Positions 42,232 through 54,298 of a stretch of DNA of 64,000 nucleotides are shown here, piece by piece (the stretch's first letter is position 1; every line of letters begins with the position of its first letter). The DNA lies in contig JAIQDT010004232.1 of the NCBI GenBank assembly GCA_021521415.1, forward strand, positions 158,573-222,572, given 5' to 3'. The DNA comes from Bidens hawaiensis. Taxonomy: Eukaryota; Streptophyta; Magnoliopsida; Asterales; Asteraceae. The notes beneath the pieces are model-generated. The model had not been told where the DNA came from, did not search any database, and saw only the letters and a list, made by a program, of their open reading frames with translations. A program made the translations under genes and the position numbers.

Positions 42232-44636
42232 ATATATAAACTGTTAAAATTTAAATATTCGCTTGTGGGTGCATCTATATGTCTCATATTTAATAAAATG
42301 GAAAATTTTGTTGCAATTATAGTCTTCCGTTTAGATGTATACAGGCATACACATGCATATATGCATGTAATTATGAGGTTCTTTTTTCACAAGTGGAACA
42401 GTGGAGAAAGAAAAAGGGGAGAGTGAATAGAGAAACATTATATTTTTTTTAATTCTATTTTTGCCATTTTCTTTAAACTAGTTACAAGCTAAGCAACATC
42501 TATGTATATGTGTAGACTATATAGTGTTTACGAGGTTCTGTATTGAAATTTGCTTTTGTATTGAATATGTTCGACATAAAGAAAGAAAAATGGAGATCTT
42601 AGATTGGGAACGTTAGAGCCATCTTTATAGGATCTATCCATGGGACTCCGTTAGTTGCATGTAATGTACGTGTAAGTGTGCGTATACCTAATATGTACCC
42701 CATGAGTAGACAAAAACTTATTTATAAATTAACAAATATTTCATCAATTTTCAACAATTCAGCATTTAAATACCATTAATCTAGGATTCAAAGAAAAAAA
42801 ATGGTTACAAGTTCACATGGTAGATTAATACCAAAGCTACCACCTAAAATGAGAAGATGGAACAAGTTGTGCCACTTGTTTAACTTTTTGGTGACCAATC
42901 CAATAGGATTTTTGAGTGTGGTGAATTGAAGTATCAAGATCAGGAAAGTGAAAGAATCGGTTCGTGGCCAGGATTTAGCTCGAGCAAGAAATTTGATGGT
43001 CAGAAGATCTCGTGATGAAAGCGAATGCATATATTTCAGTCATCCACCTATTATCTATGTGAATTACAAAATTATCTACAGCTTACCAGTTATCAAGATG
43101 TGAAAAGATGCTCATTTACATGTGGTTGAAGGCTCCTAGCTAGTCCTTATGTCTAAAGCTTTTGTAAGCCAGTCCAAGAGAAATCTAAATTCTAATTACA
43201 GTTAAATAATCAAACTCTAAAAAACATTAAACTTAATGTATCTAATAAATTTCTAATAAGTGTGACACCGACACATGAAAGATTAAAAGAGAATATCAAG
43301 TTTGATACTTTTAAGAGTCCATCATCCAAAATATATCATTTTCTAACTAAGACGAGCTTGAACTCAAATCGACTTGTTTAAACCTACAACATAGTTGAAA
43401 CAATCATCCATTGTCTATATATAATATTAAAGATATCAAGTATTGATATATTTGCCAACGATGTGTAGCCATGTTATTCCACGAGAGAGTGAGGAATTTA
43501 AGAAGTGACGAGTGTTTAATCTTCATCACGCACCAATCAAGAACGAATCTTATTTATAAAAAAATCTTTTGTGTATTGTTATAATATCAATTTGGTTGGA
43601 TCAGCGGACCCCTCGGTGGACTTTATTTACCCCTTACATATATAATGATTAGTAGACATGTTGGTTCAAACTTTAACGTCGGTCGATCGAGGTTTTCTGT
43701 ATCTAACCTTTTGACATAACATTTTTTATTAATGACGATTAGAAATTCTAACAAATTAACATCTAGTGTTGTATTGTTTTGATGGAGAATATTGATAAAA
43801 AAAATCAAGCTAGTTATGTTTCTTTCGTATGTGATATTGTTATTTTCTAGCATTGGCAGCTTTATACATAAAATTAAATCGATGGTACGTTGAAAAATAT
43901 AAATGAATGTAACTAGGGTCACCTCTTACTATCCCTTAAAACTTTAGCGTTTGGAGTGATCATAAAAAAAAACTTCTTAAATCACGTTTTTAATTATGTA
44001 ATAAATAATTTGACAATTTTATCAATTGAGTTGCCTTTTCAAAGCCTAATACGGACCAAATCATAATAATAATAATAATAATTTCATATAAAACACAAAG
44101 GAAATTTTTTTATAAAAAAAACACTAATGATGAAAATTGAACTCATGACTTTTGATTCAAAGACTTACAACAAATATGGGTCTCTCAAGAGAATGAATTT
44201 GGGTCCGTCAACCTTCTTGGCCTCCCTTTGAGCTGACTCTGATCGAGGTTCATATATCACTTATGAGACTGCTCACATATCTTCTACAACGACATAACCT
44301 TGACGTGGCAACGTGAAAGTCCCTATATCAACATAGCCTCTCCCTCTCATGATGAGTTCTTTCGAATTCAAGGTTAACTTCATATCCTCGATAATTATTT
44401 TATCTAGACAAAAATAAATAACTCTTGTTTTATGTGCTTATAAAATTTCATTTTATCTAAACACACGTGTATATATTATCAATCATGTTGGCCTATATGC
44501 TCGTACAACATAACAAATAACAATAAATCAAAACTCTATGCGTCCATATAAAATCAAACCAATATGGGTTAAGTATATACTATTAGTGATTTAGTGATTA
44601 CCAACTTAGAATTACATTTAGGTCTCTCTTTATTTA
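42232..44636. other. Spacer, nothing recognised
   Basis: About 2.4 kb of AT-rich DNA. The open frames here (42220, 42788, 43623) have no recognisable domain or gene context. A short (AAT)n run lies at 44066-44083. The anonymous phrase at 43250-43350 may be an old repeat. Confidence 0.5.
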
Positions 44637-44646
44637 ATTATAAAAG
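44637..44646 (+). promoter_or_regulatory. Candidate TATA box for the small gene at 44800
   Basis: ATTATAAAAGAG lies about 160 bases upstream of the proposed ATG. A pyrimidine-rich leader (TCTCTCC, CTCCCTCGCCC) follows, typical of plant 5' leaders. Supporting, not decisive. Confidence 0.4.
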
Positions 44647-44799
44647 AGTCAAATTTGCAAGTCAGAGGTATCCAAAGTTACACGTTGGAAAAAAGGTGTT
44701 CGGTTACAAAAGATTCAGACAGCAGATTCTCTCCTACATACCGACCAAAATTCTCATTCCTAAACTAAAGTCTCCCTCGCCCTTGTTTTCACCCTAACA

Positions 44800-45318
44800 A
44801 TGTCGGACCGACGGAGGCCGAGATCGACGCCGTTGGTTCACCGATCATCACCAGTACGTACCTTCTTATTACATATCATAAATTATTATTCATCTCCTCA
44901 TGCATGTCATTTTGATTATTTCATTCTCATATTATTCACATTATCATTCGTTTATGTTTTTATATGAATAGATTGTATATATATTCATCTTCTGTTATAT
45001 TTTTGTTATATGTTCTCCTCCGTTTTAAAATGTTATTATAAATGAAATCTTTTAATAATAGGGACAAACATACGTTATATGGATTGGAGACAAGGGTTTG
45101 AGGATGTTTCCCTAGAGAATGTGACCGAATCGCTTATCGCCCTCTCTTATCGCGTGCCAGAACATGATCATGATTTGAACCATGAAAACAACGACGTTGT
45201 AGTCATGTATGCTGATTCTAAAGTTGAGGCGGACATCGAAGACTTACGACCCAAACTAATGTCTATTGCTTATTATATCCCATCCATCGACTGCTGCAAC
45301 GGCTATGGTGATTGGTGA
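44800..45318 (+). CDS. Predicted small two-exon gene, unknown product (104 aa)
   Basis: Exon 1 is 44800-44857 (MSDRRRPRSTPLVHRSSPV), exon 2 is 45062-45318. The donor is AC/GTACCT and the acceptor TAATAG/GG; joined in phase they give 104 residues and a TGA. The N-terminus is basic; the rest is acidic with alternating hydrophobic positions (ESLIALSYRVPEHDHDLN; KVEADIEDLRPKLMSIAYY). I recognise no family. It lies tail-to-tail with the glycine decarboxylase H gene, about 350 bases apart. A TATA box and a pyrimidine-rich leader precede it. An alternative donor (CCA/GTACGT) would give a shorter, early-stopped product. It could be a truncated gene copy. Confidence 0.4.
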
Positions 45319-45663
45319 GGTTTAATATTGTCTCGTTTCAACACGAGTGTGTTAATACCCTAATATATATTGTTCCTTAATTATGTATGTATACAATTAT
45401 TCATCATATAAATATCAAAGATTATATAAAAACTGGTGTTTTTCTTCTTTAGGATATTTGATCACCTTTAATTCTTGATATATAATTTTTAAAATTATTT
45501 CTTAAAATAGAAAAACAAAAACTTGTACATGAATCACAGATAAACGGATCAAACCTTCGAATTAATAATATGATTTATTTTAAACGAACGAGATTTCAAT
45601 TAGTCGAAGTTGAGGAAGAAACGAAAAAAATTCATAAGACATCATGTATGTTCAAGTTCAAGT
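45319..45663. other. Convergent intergenic stretch
   Basis: AT-rich sequence between the 3' ends of the small gene and the H-protein gene. It presumably contains both 3' UTRs. AATAAA-like signals are present (AATTAATAAT at 45560) but none is decisive. Confidence 0.4.
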
Positions 45664-47670
45664 TTAGTGAGCATCTTCTTCTTCACAGAACTTTGTGTAC
45701 TCTTTTGCTCCCATTAAAGATTCCAGCTCTGATGGATTGCTCGGCTTCACTTTAATCATCCATCCGTCTTCATACGGGCTTGAGTTAATCTTTAACATTC
45801 ATGAAATTTACTTGTTAGTCATAAATCATACATTATTGATGGTCAAAGACTCAAAGTCAAACAAGTTGTTTTTCATAATTCATATCTTTTTATTAAAATC
45901 AAAGTATTTAAGACTCAACATTTTGTTATAAAGATTAAGTGGTGATTAAGGTTTTATCCAAACATTAAGAAAATTTGTAAGAATTAGAGGTGGAGTAATA
46001 AGTCGTTTGACTTAAAAAGTCAAAACAACATATACATGAACAAAGAGAAACAAGAAGATTGAGGAGTTACCAAACCAGGAGTCTCGGACAGCTTCGAGTT
46101 CACCTCAACGATCTCTCCAGAGATCGGGGAGTTAATGTCACTGGTGGCTTTGACACTTTCTACTGCTCCGAATCCTGTGGCTTTGGTCACCGAGCCACCG
46201 GCTTCTGGTAAATCCACAAACACCACCTCTCCAAGATGGTCCTGCATATTTTTTAATATTTGAACAAAACATTTAGGCTATACATTACAAGTACATGATC
46301 ATACATAACAGTTTATTTCTAACTTTTTAGCAAATGTTGCAACTGAATCATATTTGGTAGCTTTTTTTTTTACATCAAATTTTTCCACCCCTAACTATGC
46401 ACTTGCAAGGATTTGTACCCACCACGACCACATCCTTGTCGGAGGTCAAACACCATACCACTAGGTAACATGTGTGAACGTATATTATCCAGACTTCTGG
46501 TCACTACTTTTGTGATCATCTTTCGTTGGTCTCAAAATTTGGATGCTTATACCTATTTTTAGTAGTGATGATAACTTGGCATTAAATCATACAATCATCT
46601 AGTAATATGTTTAACCCTACAAATTTATTAGAACACATATGAGCTACATGATTAATTTGTATAGCTTAAAAAAAGTTAATCACTTTGTAATCTTATTAGA
46701 AAGGTTGTTAAGTATATATATACAAATTTATACTAACTCATCTCTATTAGAACGGCTAACTCAGACCAGGATCGTCGATCTTACCCATAGCCAATTAATT
46801 CTACCCGATGAATCCGATTTTGATACGGATCAGTTATCGGATATAACCAAAAAAAAGGAAATAACCTGAATAGTAAACCCGATCAACACCCCTAACTCAC
46901 ACACCCTCTAAAACCTACCGCTATCTCGACATTTTAAACACCATAGGACTAAAACCCTCAACCACTTGTGAAGGAAACTTTTCAAACACATTGATACCGC
47001 CAGACTACGAACCCTATACAACTATCTCTTCTAAATTCTAAATTTGCCATAAGCCAAAAAAAATACTGTGAGTTTACCTAGCTAGGTAGACCTGGGCTTG
47101 ACTCTGAGCCTCTGATAAACCTCATAAACAATATAAATATAAATTTCATTATAAGAAATAATGAAAATAAGTAAATTACAGCTAGATTTGGTTAAATTCT
47201 AGGTTTTAGTTCATTTTTTTTATATTTACTATATGACACAAACCGGTATCATTTTTCTTGTTATTTCAGTACAATTCACTAGTCCCATTCATTTTTCGTG
47301 CTAGAATTGTTATTAATTGACCAAAATACCCTTTAAAAAACAAATAACAATATTATTAATAAAGATAATATAATAAAGTATAAAATATAGAATAGGAAAG
47401 AAAAAGAACCTGAGCATGGTCAGTAATACCAATAGTAGCAACAGAACCTTCATGCTTCACCCATTCATGTGAATTTGCATATTTCAACCCATCCAAAACT
47501 ACATTAATTAATGCATATATCAACTTTATATTTTGTCCTCTAAATGTTACCCAGTTTCAAGAATATTTACCTGAAGAGAAGCATCTGGAAAGAGGTGAGA
47601 AATGAGGTCTGGTAGCAGATGATAGCCTTAGAGCATTGGCTGTGGAAGAAGCCCACATTCTAAGAGCCAT
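45664..47670 (-). CDS. GDCH: Glycine decarboxylase complex H protein, mitochondrial (4 exons, 161 aa)
   Basis: Exons (minus): 47670-47571, 47498-47410, 46241-46071, 45789-45664; all introns are GT-AG (72, 1168 and 281 bp). The product starts [19 protein letters not shown], a Ser/Arg-rich mitochondrial presequence. Maturation is expected near Ser32, by alignment with the known 131-residue mature plant protein. The mature part is the complete H protein: [27 protein letters not shown], then [13 protein letters not shown] with the lipoylated Lys94 (Lys63 of the mature form), and the C-terminus [10 protein letters not shown]...CEEEDAH. The lipoyl arm shuttles the methylamine group between the P, T and L proteins in glycine cleavage, which is central to photorespiration. 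No defect is seen. Confidence 0.95.
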
Positions 47671-48005
47671 TTAGTCTGCAAGTGTGTTTGTGTGTGTGTG
47701 TGTTAAGATGGAAATGAAACACATACGATAGAGATAGAGTGGTAGTGTTTTTACAAGGTTTTTGTTATCTTTAGATGAATGGTGAGCATTCAAGGCCTCA
47801 TCCTTTGAACTCTTTTCATGGGCTACTTGCTTTTTCTATTTCTTTCATTTATTTTTTTTTCTTCATTTAATTTATTGGATATTGGATCCCCATGTAGTCC
47901 TGTCTATGATTATTATCTAATATTTAATCATTAATTTCATATGTGTAGATGACTGTTAATATATGATCTTTTTATTTTTTATAAATTATGCATTTTAATA
48001 TTTCA
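47671..48005. other. Upstream region of the H-protein gene
   Basis: It contains the gene's presumed 5' UTR, with a (GT)n run at 47690-47703 just before the ATG (minus-strand (AC)n), and the promoter. I see no clear TATA box at the usual distance. A T-rich stretch lies at 47830-47870. Confidence 0.45.
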
Positions 48006-49042
48006 TGTTATTATTCAAGTCCCGGATCGATAATCAAACACGATGTAAGCAAATAACTCTTGTTTATTAATCAGAAAATCTAACTCAAAAAACTGATTAC
48101 AATATCTCAAACCTTAACCCGGTTTAACTCTTGATAAACCCTAACTTGGTTGCATCTAGTTTGCAAACTCTAATGTCTAACCATAACTCAGTTTATATAG
48201 ACTAACATAACTTATTAGCCAAGACATTACCAAATATAATTAAACTCTAATTGCAATCTCATAAACTCATTACATATTAATGAATCCCACGGGCCCAATA
48301 GGTCCAACCTGGTCACCTACATGTGACGGACCTATTAAATTGGAAATTACGTCCAACAATCACCCCCTAATTTCGACTTGAAATAGGTGGTCTTAGATTT
48401 AGACTTGCCTCCTTTACATGCTTGATTCGACACACGATTTTGACCTTCTCGACTTTCACAACCATCTTGGTCTTAATCTCTTCGGAACTTCTCTTGATCC
48501 ATAGATGTGTTCTTCACTTATTCTGCTCTCTCGAAGTCGATACATCTGTGACCATGTCCCCGACCATTACCTCGATCGTATGAACACACATATCCACTCA
48601 TCTGGTTGCGATTTCGGTCATCTAATCGAGCGAACATCAGTCTTCTTGATCTTCTTAGGTTCCCAAATTGATCCAAAGTATCAAACCCTTGGTCGAAACA
48701 TAACTCGTTCAACCCGTATTAGAAACACACTTTGAATTGAACCTACTCGTTCAACCCAAATAAACTACGCACTTTTAATTGAACCCGCATGTGTAACCCA
48801 AATAAATATCAAGTAACGATGGTCAAACCAACTTGTTTAACCAAAAAAATACCTACAAAAATAAAGGTCTCGGAGCCAACAAAGCCAACAAACCCAAAAG
48901 AAATAAATATTTGTCCGATGACTTGTTTCCTTCTTCACACAATCACAAAACAAATTGCGTTAAAAATAAACCACAAAAGTCAAAACACCTTGCTTCTAAA
49001 TTTGAGACTTGGTTCCTGTTAAATTGAAAATTACGTCCAACA
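48006..49042 (-). mobile_element. Deleted LTR-element remnant
   Basis: Plus 48006-48358 has LTR-like ends (TGTTATTATTC ... CGTCCAACA), followed by a minus-strand polypurine-like AAATTAGGGGGTGAT (48373-48359). The same terminal phrase, AAATTGAAAATTACGTCCAACA, recurs at 49021-49042. A minus-strand TATA phrase (CTATATAAACTG, about 48190-48200) lies in the LTR. Between them is about 660 bases without coding. It reads as a 3' LTR, a piece of internal DNA and the outer tip of the 5' LTR. No target duplication matches. Confidence 0.45.
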
Positions 49043-49058
49043 ACTGTAAGAAGGATAT

Positions 49059-49338
49059 TGAAAGTTAATCTTGAAATGGTTCATCAAAAAAGTTGAGGGG
49101 GCTAAGTGAAAGAATTTTAGTAAGCTTATTTTGGTACGTTTATTTATTTAGTATGGTAAGAATAAACTAGTTATTTAGTTTCCTATAATAAGTTATCTTG
49201 TTTTGCAAGTTGTTAGTTTAGTATAAATAGATGGTTATGGTCTATGTAATTTGTAAGAGTCAAGAATTATAATATAACTGAGAAAGAGTCGATTTTGGTT
49301 GAGATCAAATATTATGTTCTTGGGCCTGATTTCCAACA
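49059..49338 (+). repeat. Element H left LTR
   Basis: 280 bp, TG...CA ends. A promoter-like TATAAATAG (about 49224-49232) is followed by about 100 bases to the LTR end. It matches 52380-52655 closely; the length difference is a TTTA repeat at 49140. Confidence 0.9.
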
Positions 49339-49340
49339 AT

Positions 49341-49352
49341 TGGTATCAGAGC
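49341..49352 (+). other. Element H primer-binding site (tRNA-iMet)
   Basis: TGGTATCAGAGC two bases after the LTR end, on the plus strand. Complement of initiator-Met tRNA. Confidence 0.95.
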
Positions 49353-50431
49353 AGTTTGACAAGAAAGCGGTTTTGAGAGTCGTTTACGGGAAAGGGGTGC
49401 AGCCCGGTTAGCTAGAGTGCGGGGTTGGAGAGAGAGAGAGATCGTTGAGAAGAGGAAGCAAAGAAGGCATGTAATCTGCATGAAAAAGGAAGCATGTTGA
49501 TCAGATTAAACTAAAAGAAGGTGATGGTTAGGTTAAAATATAGGTGCGGTAGTTTTGGAGTTTTGAGGGAGAAAGGAAATCGAAAAGCTAGAGGACATGG
49601 CAGGTGTTTTATGTTGAAAAAACATATTTACTTTCTTCGTAACACAACATAAACAAGTAACCAAACATCTTGGTGATTGGTGAATATATTAAAGGTGGAC
49701 GGTGGAATGAATTAAAGCAAGGGATGTGTAAATTAATTTAAGGAAGTATTTTTAATAGAGAGTGGGATGGCTTAAAGTGGAAAAAATTATAAGCATGCAG
49801 TTTGGAAGCAGTAGCCATGAGCAAGAAGAACGAACCGGGTTCACAAAATAGTTTCCGGGTAAGTAGGTAATCAAGAATGCTTTTCTTGATAAATCAAAAA
49901 TTAAAGTAAGTAAGAAGGTAAACGAAGTCGAAGAAGGTAAGTCAAGAACAAGTTTCTTGATGTAGGAAAGTAGAAGGTAATCAAGAACTTGATTCTTAAA
50001 AGAAAGTAGAAAGGCAGTCAAGAGTCAGATCTTGAAGAAATAAGGCAGTCAAGAGTCAGATCTTGAAGAAAGAAAATCTGATCAGCAAGTAGATCAATCA
50101 GATCAGCAAGTAGGTCTGTAGCAAGAAAACCTGGTTAGCAAGTGGGTCAGGAGCAAGAAAATCCGGTTAGCAATTAGGCCGGAAACTGATTAGCAAGTTG
50201 GTCAGTAGAACGTTCAGTAAGAAAACTGGTTAGCAAGTTGGCCAGAGCAAGTTCGGAGCAAGTAATATGATCCTATGATCAGAAGTAAGAGCAAGAAACC
50301 CAGTTCGGGTTATAGTAAAAACAAAACTAAATTCACAAGAATTTAAGCAAGAGAAAGAAACTCGTTTTCGAGTTAAAGCAAGATCGTTAGCAAGAAAGAA
50401 AGAACAAAACAAGTCCTCAAAGCAAGAAAGT
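49353..50431 (+). repeat. Element H internal region with short repeats
   Basis: Purine-rich, non-coding. The phrases aggcagtcaagagtcagatcttgaag (about 50012 and 50042) and ggttagcaagt.ggtcag (50123, 50191, 50231) recur. Antisense open frames here (49752, 50230) are by-products of the base composition. Confidence 0.65.
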
Positions 50432-50434
50432 TTA

Positions 50435-52230
50435 GGGGTGGTGGATGTGATGAAATTTCTCATCACACACCTCACCCAATCAAATGGTATCACATCACCA
50501 ACCCCAAATTCATCACATGTGATGGTTTTTTACTAGGGGTGGTGGTGTGTGATGGAATTTTTTTGTTTTTGCTTTTTTTTTTTTTTTTGCAACTTAAAAA
50601 AGTAAAACAATATTTTACTAGAACTTAAAAAATACAAACAATAGTTTACTAGAACATAATTCAACTTAAAAATTAAAAATAAAAAATAAACGTCTACTCC
50701 TCGTCTGAATCCGGAAATTCCAAACCTAAAGAACCTATAAGCTCAACTAGATCTCATCTCAACCGATGATGAATATCTTCATCCGGTAAGTCTAATTGGA
50801 CATCATCGGGAACGGGAATTTGAGTCGGAGGATCCGGTACCCAATCTGGAGAAATTGCATTTCCATCTTCTTTTATTAACATATTGTGTAATATGATGCA
50901 TGCATACACGTAGCTAGAGATCGTGGGTTTTTTCATTGCACGAACCGGTCGACTAAGTATGCACCATCTACCCTTTAAAACACCGAAAGCTCTCTCGACA
51001 TCGTTTCTTGCCGATTCTTGCAACTTCTTGAACGTCTTTTCATTTGTCTCGACAGGAAACGAAAAGGCTTTCACAAAAACAGACCATTGCGGGTAGATAC
51101 CATCGACAAGATAGTAGTCACATCTGTAATATCTCTCGTTGACAAAATACGGACATAAAGGTACCGTGCCATCTGTTACTCTCTGAAACAACGGTGATGT
51201 GTACAAAACAGTGATGTCGTTGTTTGAGCCAGGAACACCAAAATAAGAATGTCAAATCCATAAATCATTTGACGCAGCCGCTTCTAGTGAGATGGTCGGT
51301 CGTTTGATATCGCCCCTAACATACGCCTCTCGCAACTCCCGTGGACAATTCCTCCATTCAATATGTGTACAATCGATGCTACCGAACATGGGTGGAAAAT
51401 GCCATCTAGCCTCGTGTGCGGCGTAAAGACATGTAATGTCGTGTCTTGTTGGTTTTTGTAGAAACTATTTGCCATACAATTTTATAATCGCGTAACAAAA
51501 GAATTGTAGACATTCACGTGAAGTTCTCTCAGACATTTGTAAGTATTCATCGAATTGGTCGGGTGGGTTACATGTCGCTAGTTGACGAATAGCTAGCGGA
51601 TGTGCATTTTTGAAGCGCCGTAAAACTTCGTTTACCCCTTGCGTCTTAAGATTCTTGAAACCATTCTTCGTTTTCTTCGACGTCAGCTACAATCTTTAAA
51701 AATAAAAATTTCGGCAAACGAAAGCGTTCCCTAAACGTCTCGTCATTGTATTTCGGCTCCTCCACAAAATAGTCGTTCATTAGCACGTCGTGGGCATGTA
51801 TACGATCACGCTCCACCACTTTTTTCTTTGGACGGCTCGGGCCTTCAAGTTCGTTATATTGCAACGGGAACCATTCGAGAATGTCATCGTCCGAAGACGA
51901 AGAGCTATCGATGTCTAAGGGATGCAAGTAATTCGGAAATGCCATATTTTTTTGTTGTGAATGAAGGGAAAGTTTTTGAGTTGGATTTGTGTATGTTTTG
52001 AAGATATATTGTAGTTATTTATATAGGTAAAATATGTTTTTTTTATTTTCTCAACGGTCTCCTCATCCAACGGTCATCCCAACGGCTCCATTCCTTGGTT
52101 TTCACCCCCATCACACGCGTGATGGCCATCACGCAAATCTCCTCCCTCAAGCTTGACAAGCCAGTGGCGGCGATGTTGATAAACCCATCACGCGTGATGG
52201 GTGGATCATCACGCGGTGCCCCGGGTGCCC
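50435..52230 (-). mobile_element. PIF/Harbinger DNA transposon in element H
   Basis: Flanked by the trinucleotide TTA (50432-50434, 52231-52233), the target duplication of this superfamily. Ends are GGGGTGGTGG on the left and, inverted, GGGCACCCGG on the right, so the terminal repeats are imperfect. Subterminal regions are packed with GTGATG/CATCAC units on both sides (50435-50560 and 52100-52215). The minus strand encodes a decayed DDE transposase. No second (Myb-like) ORF lies inside. Confidence 0.75.
50754..51945 (-). pseudogene. Harbinger transposase (DDE_Tnp_4 type), decayed
   Basis: The start is MAFPNYLHPLDIDSSSS (51945). The N-terminus is open to 51646; the middle (51645-51207) is readable across stops and includes GSIDCTHIEWRNCPRE with the first catalytic Asp. 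The C-terminus 51206-50754 is open and holds YYLVDGIYPQW (second Asp) and NDVERAFGVLKGRW (Glu). The C-terminal tail is acidic (PTQIPVPDDVQLDLPDEDIH). In active elements it cuts and joins the transposon at TTA/TAA sites. All three catalytic residues survive, but stops (one after LYGK near 51465) and a frame change make this copy inactive. Confidence 0.85.
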
Positions 52231-52379
52231 TTAGCAAGAATTCATCAAAAGAAAGAAAGAAAGATTTCAACAAGAAAGAACAAAATCTAAGCAAAGCAAG
52301 AATTAAAGAAAGAATGATAAGAATGAGCAAGAAGCAAGAAAAGAAGAGAATCTGTCGTTTCAAGATTACGGGGGAATAT

Positions 52380-52655
52380 TGAAAGTTAATCTTGAAACGG
52401 TTCATCAAGAAAGTTGAAGGGGCTAAGTGAAAGAATTTTAGTAAGCTTATTTTGGTACGTTTATTTAGTATGGTAAGAATAAACTAGTTATTTAGTTTCC
52501 TATAATAAGTTATCTTGTTTTGCAAGTTGTTAGTTTAGTATAAATAGATGGTTATGGTTTATGTAATTTGTAAGAGTCAAGAATTATAATATAACAGAGA
52601 AAGAGTCGATCTTGGTTGAGATCAAATATTATGTTCTTGGGTCTGATTTCCAACA
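52380..52655 (+). repeat. Element H right LTR
   Basis: 276 bp and near-identical to the left LTR. Preceded by the purine tract at 52366-52379. Confidence 0.9.
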
Positions 52656-53329
52656 AGGGGTACACGGAGTGGAGCGGGAAGGTCGGGAGGGGTTCAGGAG
52701 CCGTGAGAACACCATTACGGCTAAACTGGTACTGATGAAAACGTTTCCAGATCGGTGAATACATGCCCGATGATCATCGTTGTGTCAAACGGTCATATGA
52801 CTGTTGGAACGATTGAATTTACAAAAAAAAGTCGAAAAATACTTTATGATTTTATTTATATATTATACCAATTAACCGACACATACCATTCAACATTTCT
52901 ACACTCATTTCTCTTCAGCATTCTCTAACATTTCCCATCCAGCAAAAATATGGGTCCCTGATGATCTAAAAAAAGTTCGAAGAAATCGAAATCCGGTAGT
53001 TCTCGTGTCGTTCAACCGACTCAACATACGAGACAAATGTCGTGGGGAGACGTTCACCCTATAGCTACTCCACCGAACCAAACTCTAGGGTTCATCGACC
53101 TTTTAAAAAACTCTATTTTCGACCGTAAAACCACCAAAATTATCAACAATTCCAACAACAATTCGAACAAAAAAAAAAATTAACAATACCGCCATCAAGA
53201 GTCGGAAGAAGAATCCGACCACAAGGAAAAGTGGAAAACAATCAAACTAAGCAAAACGCGATGAACCTAGACAAATAATTTGACAAGTCACCGGACCTGG
53301 TCCCACAATATACGACGGGCCGAAAGAAG
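52656..53329. other. Spacer upstream of the Harbinger-like ORF remnant
   Basis: It contains a short perfect inverted pair around the NdeI-like site (aacggtcatatgactgttgg) and A-rich tracts. Parts from 52950 on read weakly as the N-terminal low-complexity region of the ORF that follows. Nothing else is seen. Confidence 0.35.
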
Positions 53330-53960
53330 CCAAGGTCATGAACCGAGTTAGAAGAAGTGTCGGTGTCGAGGGCTAGGATTGCCATATCGGAGGACGAGAA
53401 GGTCGGAAATCAACGAAAACACAACTCTTTTTGGAGGTCCGTTCTCGAACACTTTGCCGCTCAAATGGGTAATACCAAAACGTCCACCAAGTTAACTAGA
53501 AATATTTTCAACCGACGTCCGGTGGCGGGTCTAGTGAATGGTTAAGACGACAAAGGTGTTTTCACGGCGTTGCTTGCCGAATATAGGAAGTTGAAAGGAT
53601 GCAAAAAGGGTTTTACTCATATCAAGGCTTGGAAAGAGTTAGAGGCCTCATATAAAATGAAGTCTTATCCCGCGAATGGGATTGGACATGTCGATACCGG
53701 GAGGTTCGTCTAAACAAACAAAGATGTCGACTTCCAACAATCCAACACGTACACAACATTTTCTGACATGAAATATCCAAAAATCGACGTCAACTTGTCA
53801 CTCATGCATGGAAGAAGACTAGTTTGTCGAAGACGTGCAACCAACTCAAGATGACGCTTTCGCTAGCGAGCCTGAAAGACCGACCCGCAAGGGTAAACGA
53901 GCCACAAAGGCCACCCTGGTTACCAACGAACCACCAGGACTTGTTTGTTCATTGGTTAAT
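53330..53960 (+). pseudogene. Harbinger-associated Myb/SANT-like ORF1 remnant
   Basis: Frames on the plus strand read RARIAISEDEKVGNQRKHNSFWRSVLEHFAAQMG in pieces, then, after a stop at about 53545, LLAEYRKLKGCKKGFTHIKAWKELEAS. This pattern (ISEDxxVGNQxxxxxFWxxVLEHF ... AEYxxxxGxxFxxxKAWxxL) is that of the Myb/trihelix-like proteins encoded beside plant Harbinger transposases. Several stops break it. No transposase lies nearby in the right orientation, so this is a separate remnant from the transposon at 50435-52230. Confidence 0.65.
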
Positions 53961-54222
53961 ATTGCATACATAAACATCTTAATTCCTCTAATGGTCACAC
54001 TTGGGCCATATATGTTGGGCTAAATACATATCAGATCAGGCCTAAAGCTATAGACTACTCTAGCCCATGCATATGTATATCTTTACAGCTAAATATTATA
54101 TTCCTATTATCGTTTGGTCTCATGGTTCGGTTAAAACTTAAAACTTGTTCCCAGTGCTATTAATCCTAGCACAAACATTACAGACTCTAATTCTTAAAAG
54201 GTCTTCATAGTATTGTAACTTG

Positions 54223-54252
54223 GGCTATGCGTAGTGGAGGGGCTACAAATAG

Positions 54253-54298
<46 letters not shown>

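Larger units (their letters stand above)
49059..52655 (+). mobile_element. Element H: non-coding LTR retrotransposon carrying a Harbinger transposon
   Basis: LTRs 49059-49338 (280 bp) and 52380-52655 (276 bp) are near-identical (TGAAAGTTAATC ... GATTTCCAACA). The iMet site TGGTATCAGAGC (49341-49352) follows the left LTR and a purine tract GATTACGGGGGAATA precedes the right. Outside the DNA transposon, the internal 1.2 kb is AG-rich, with repeats such as tcaagagtcagatcttgaaga and gcaagttggtcag, and has no gag or pol. It must move by enzymes from another element. No 5-bp duplication is visible. Confidence 0.85.
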
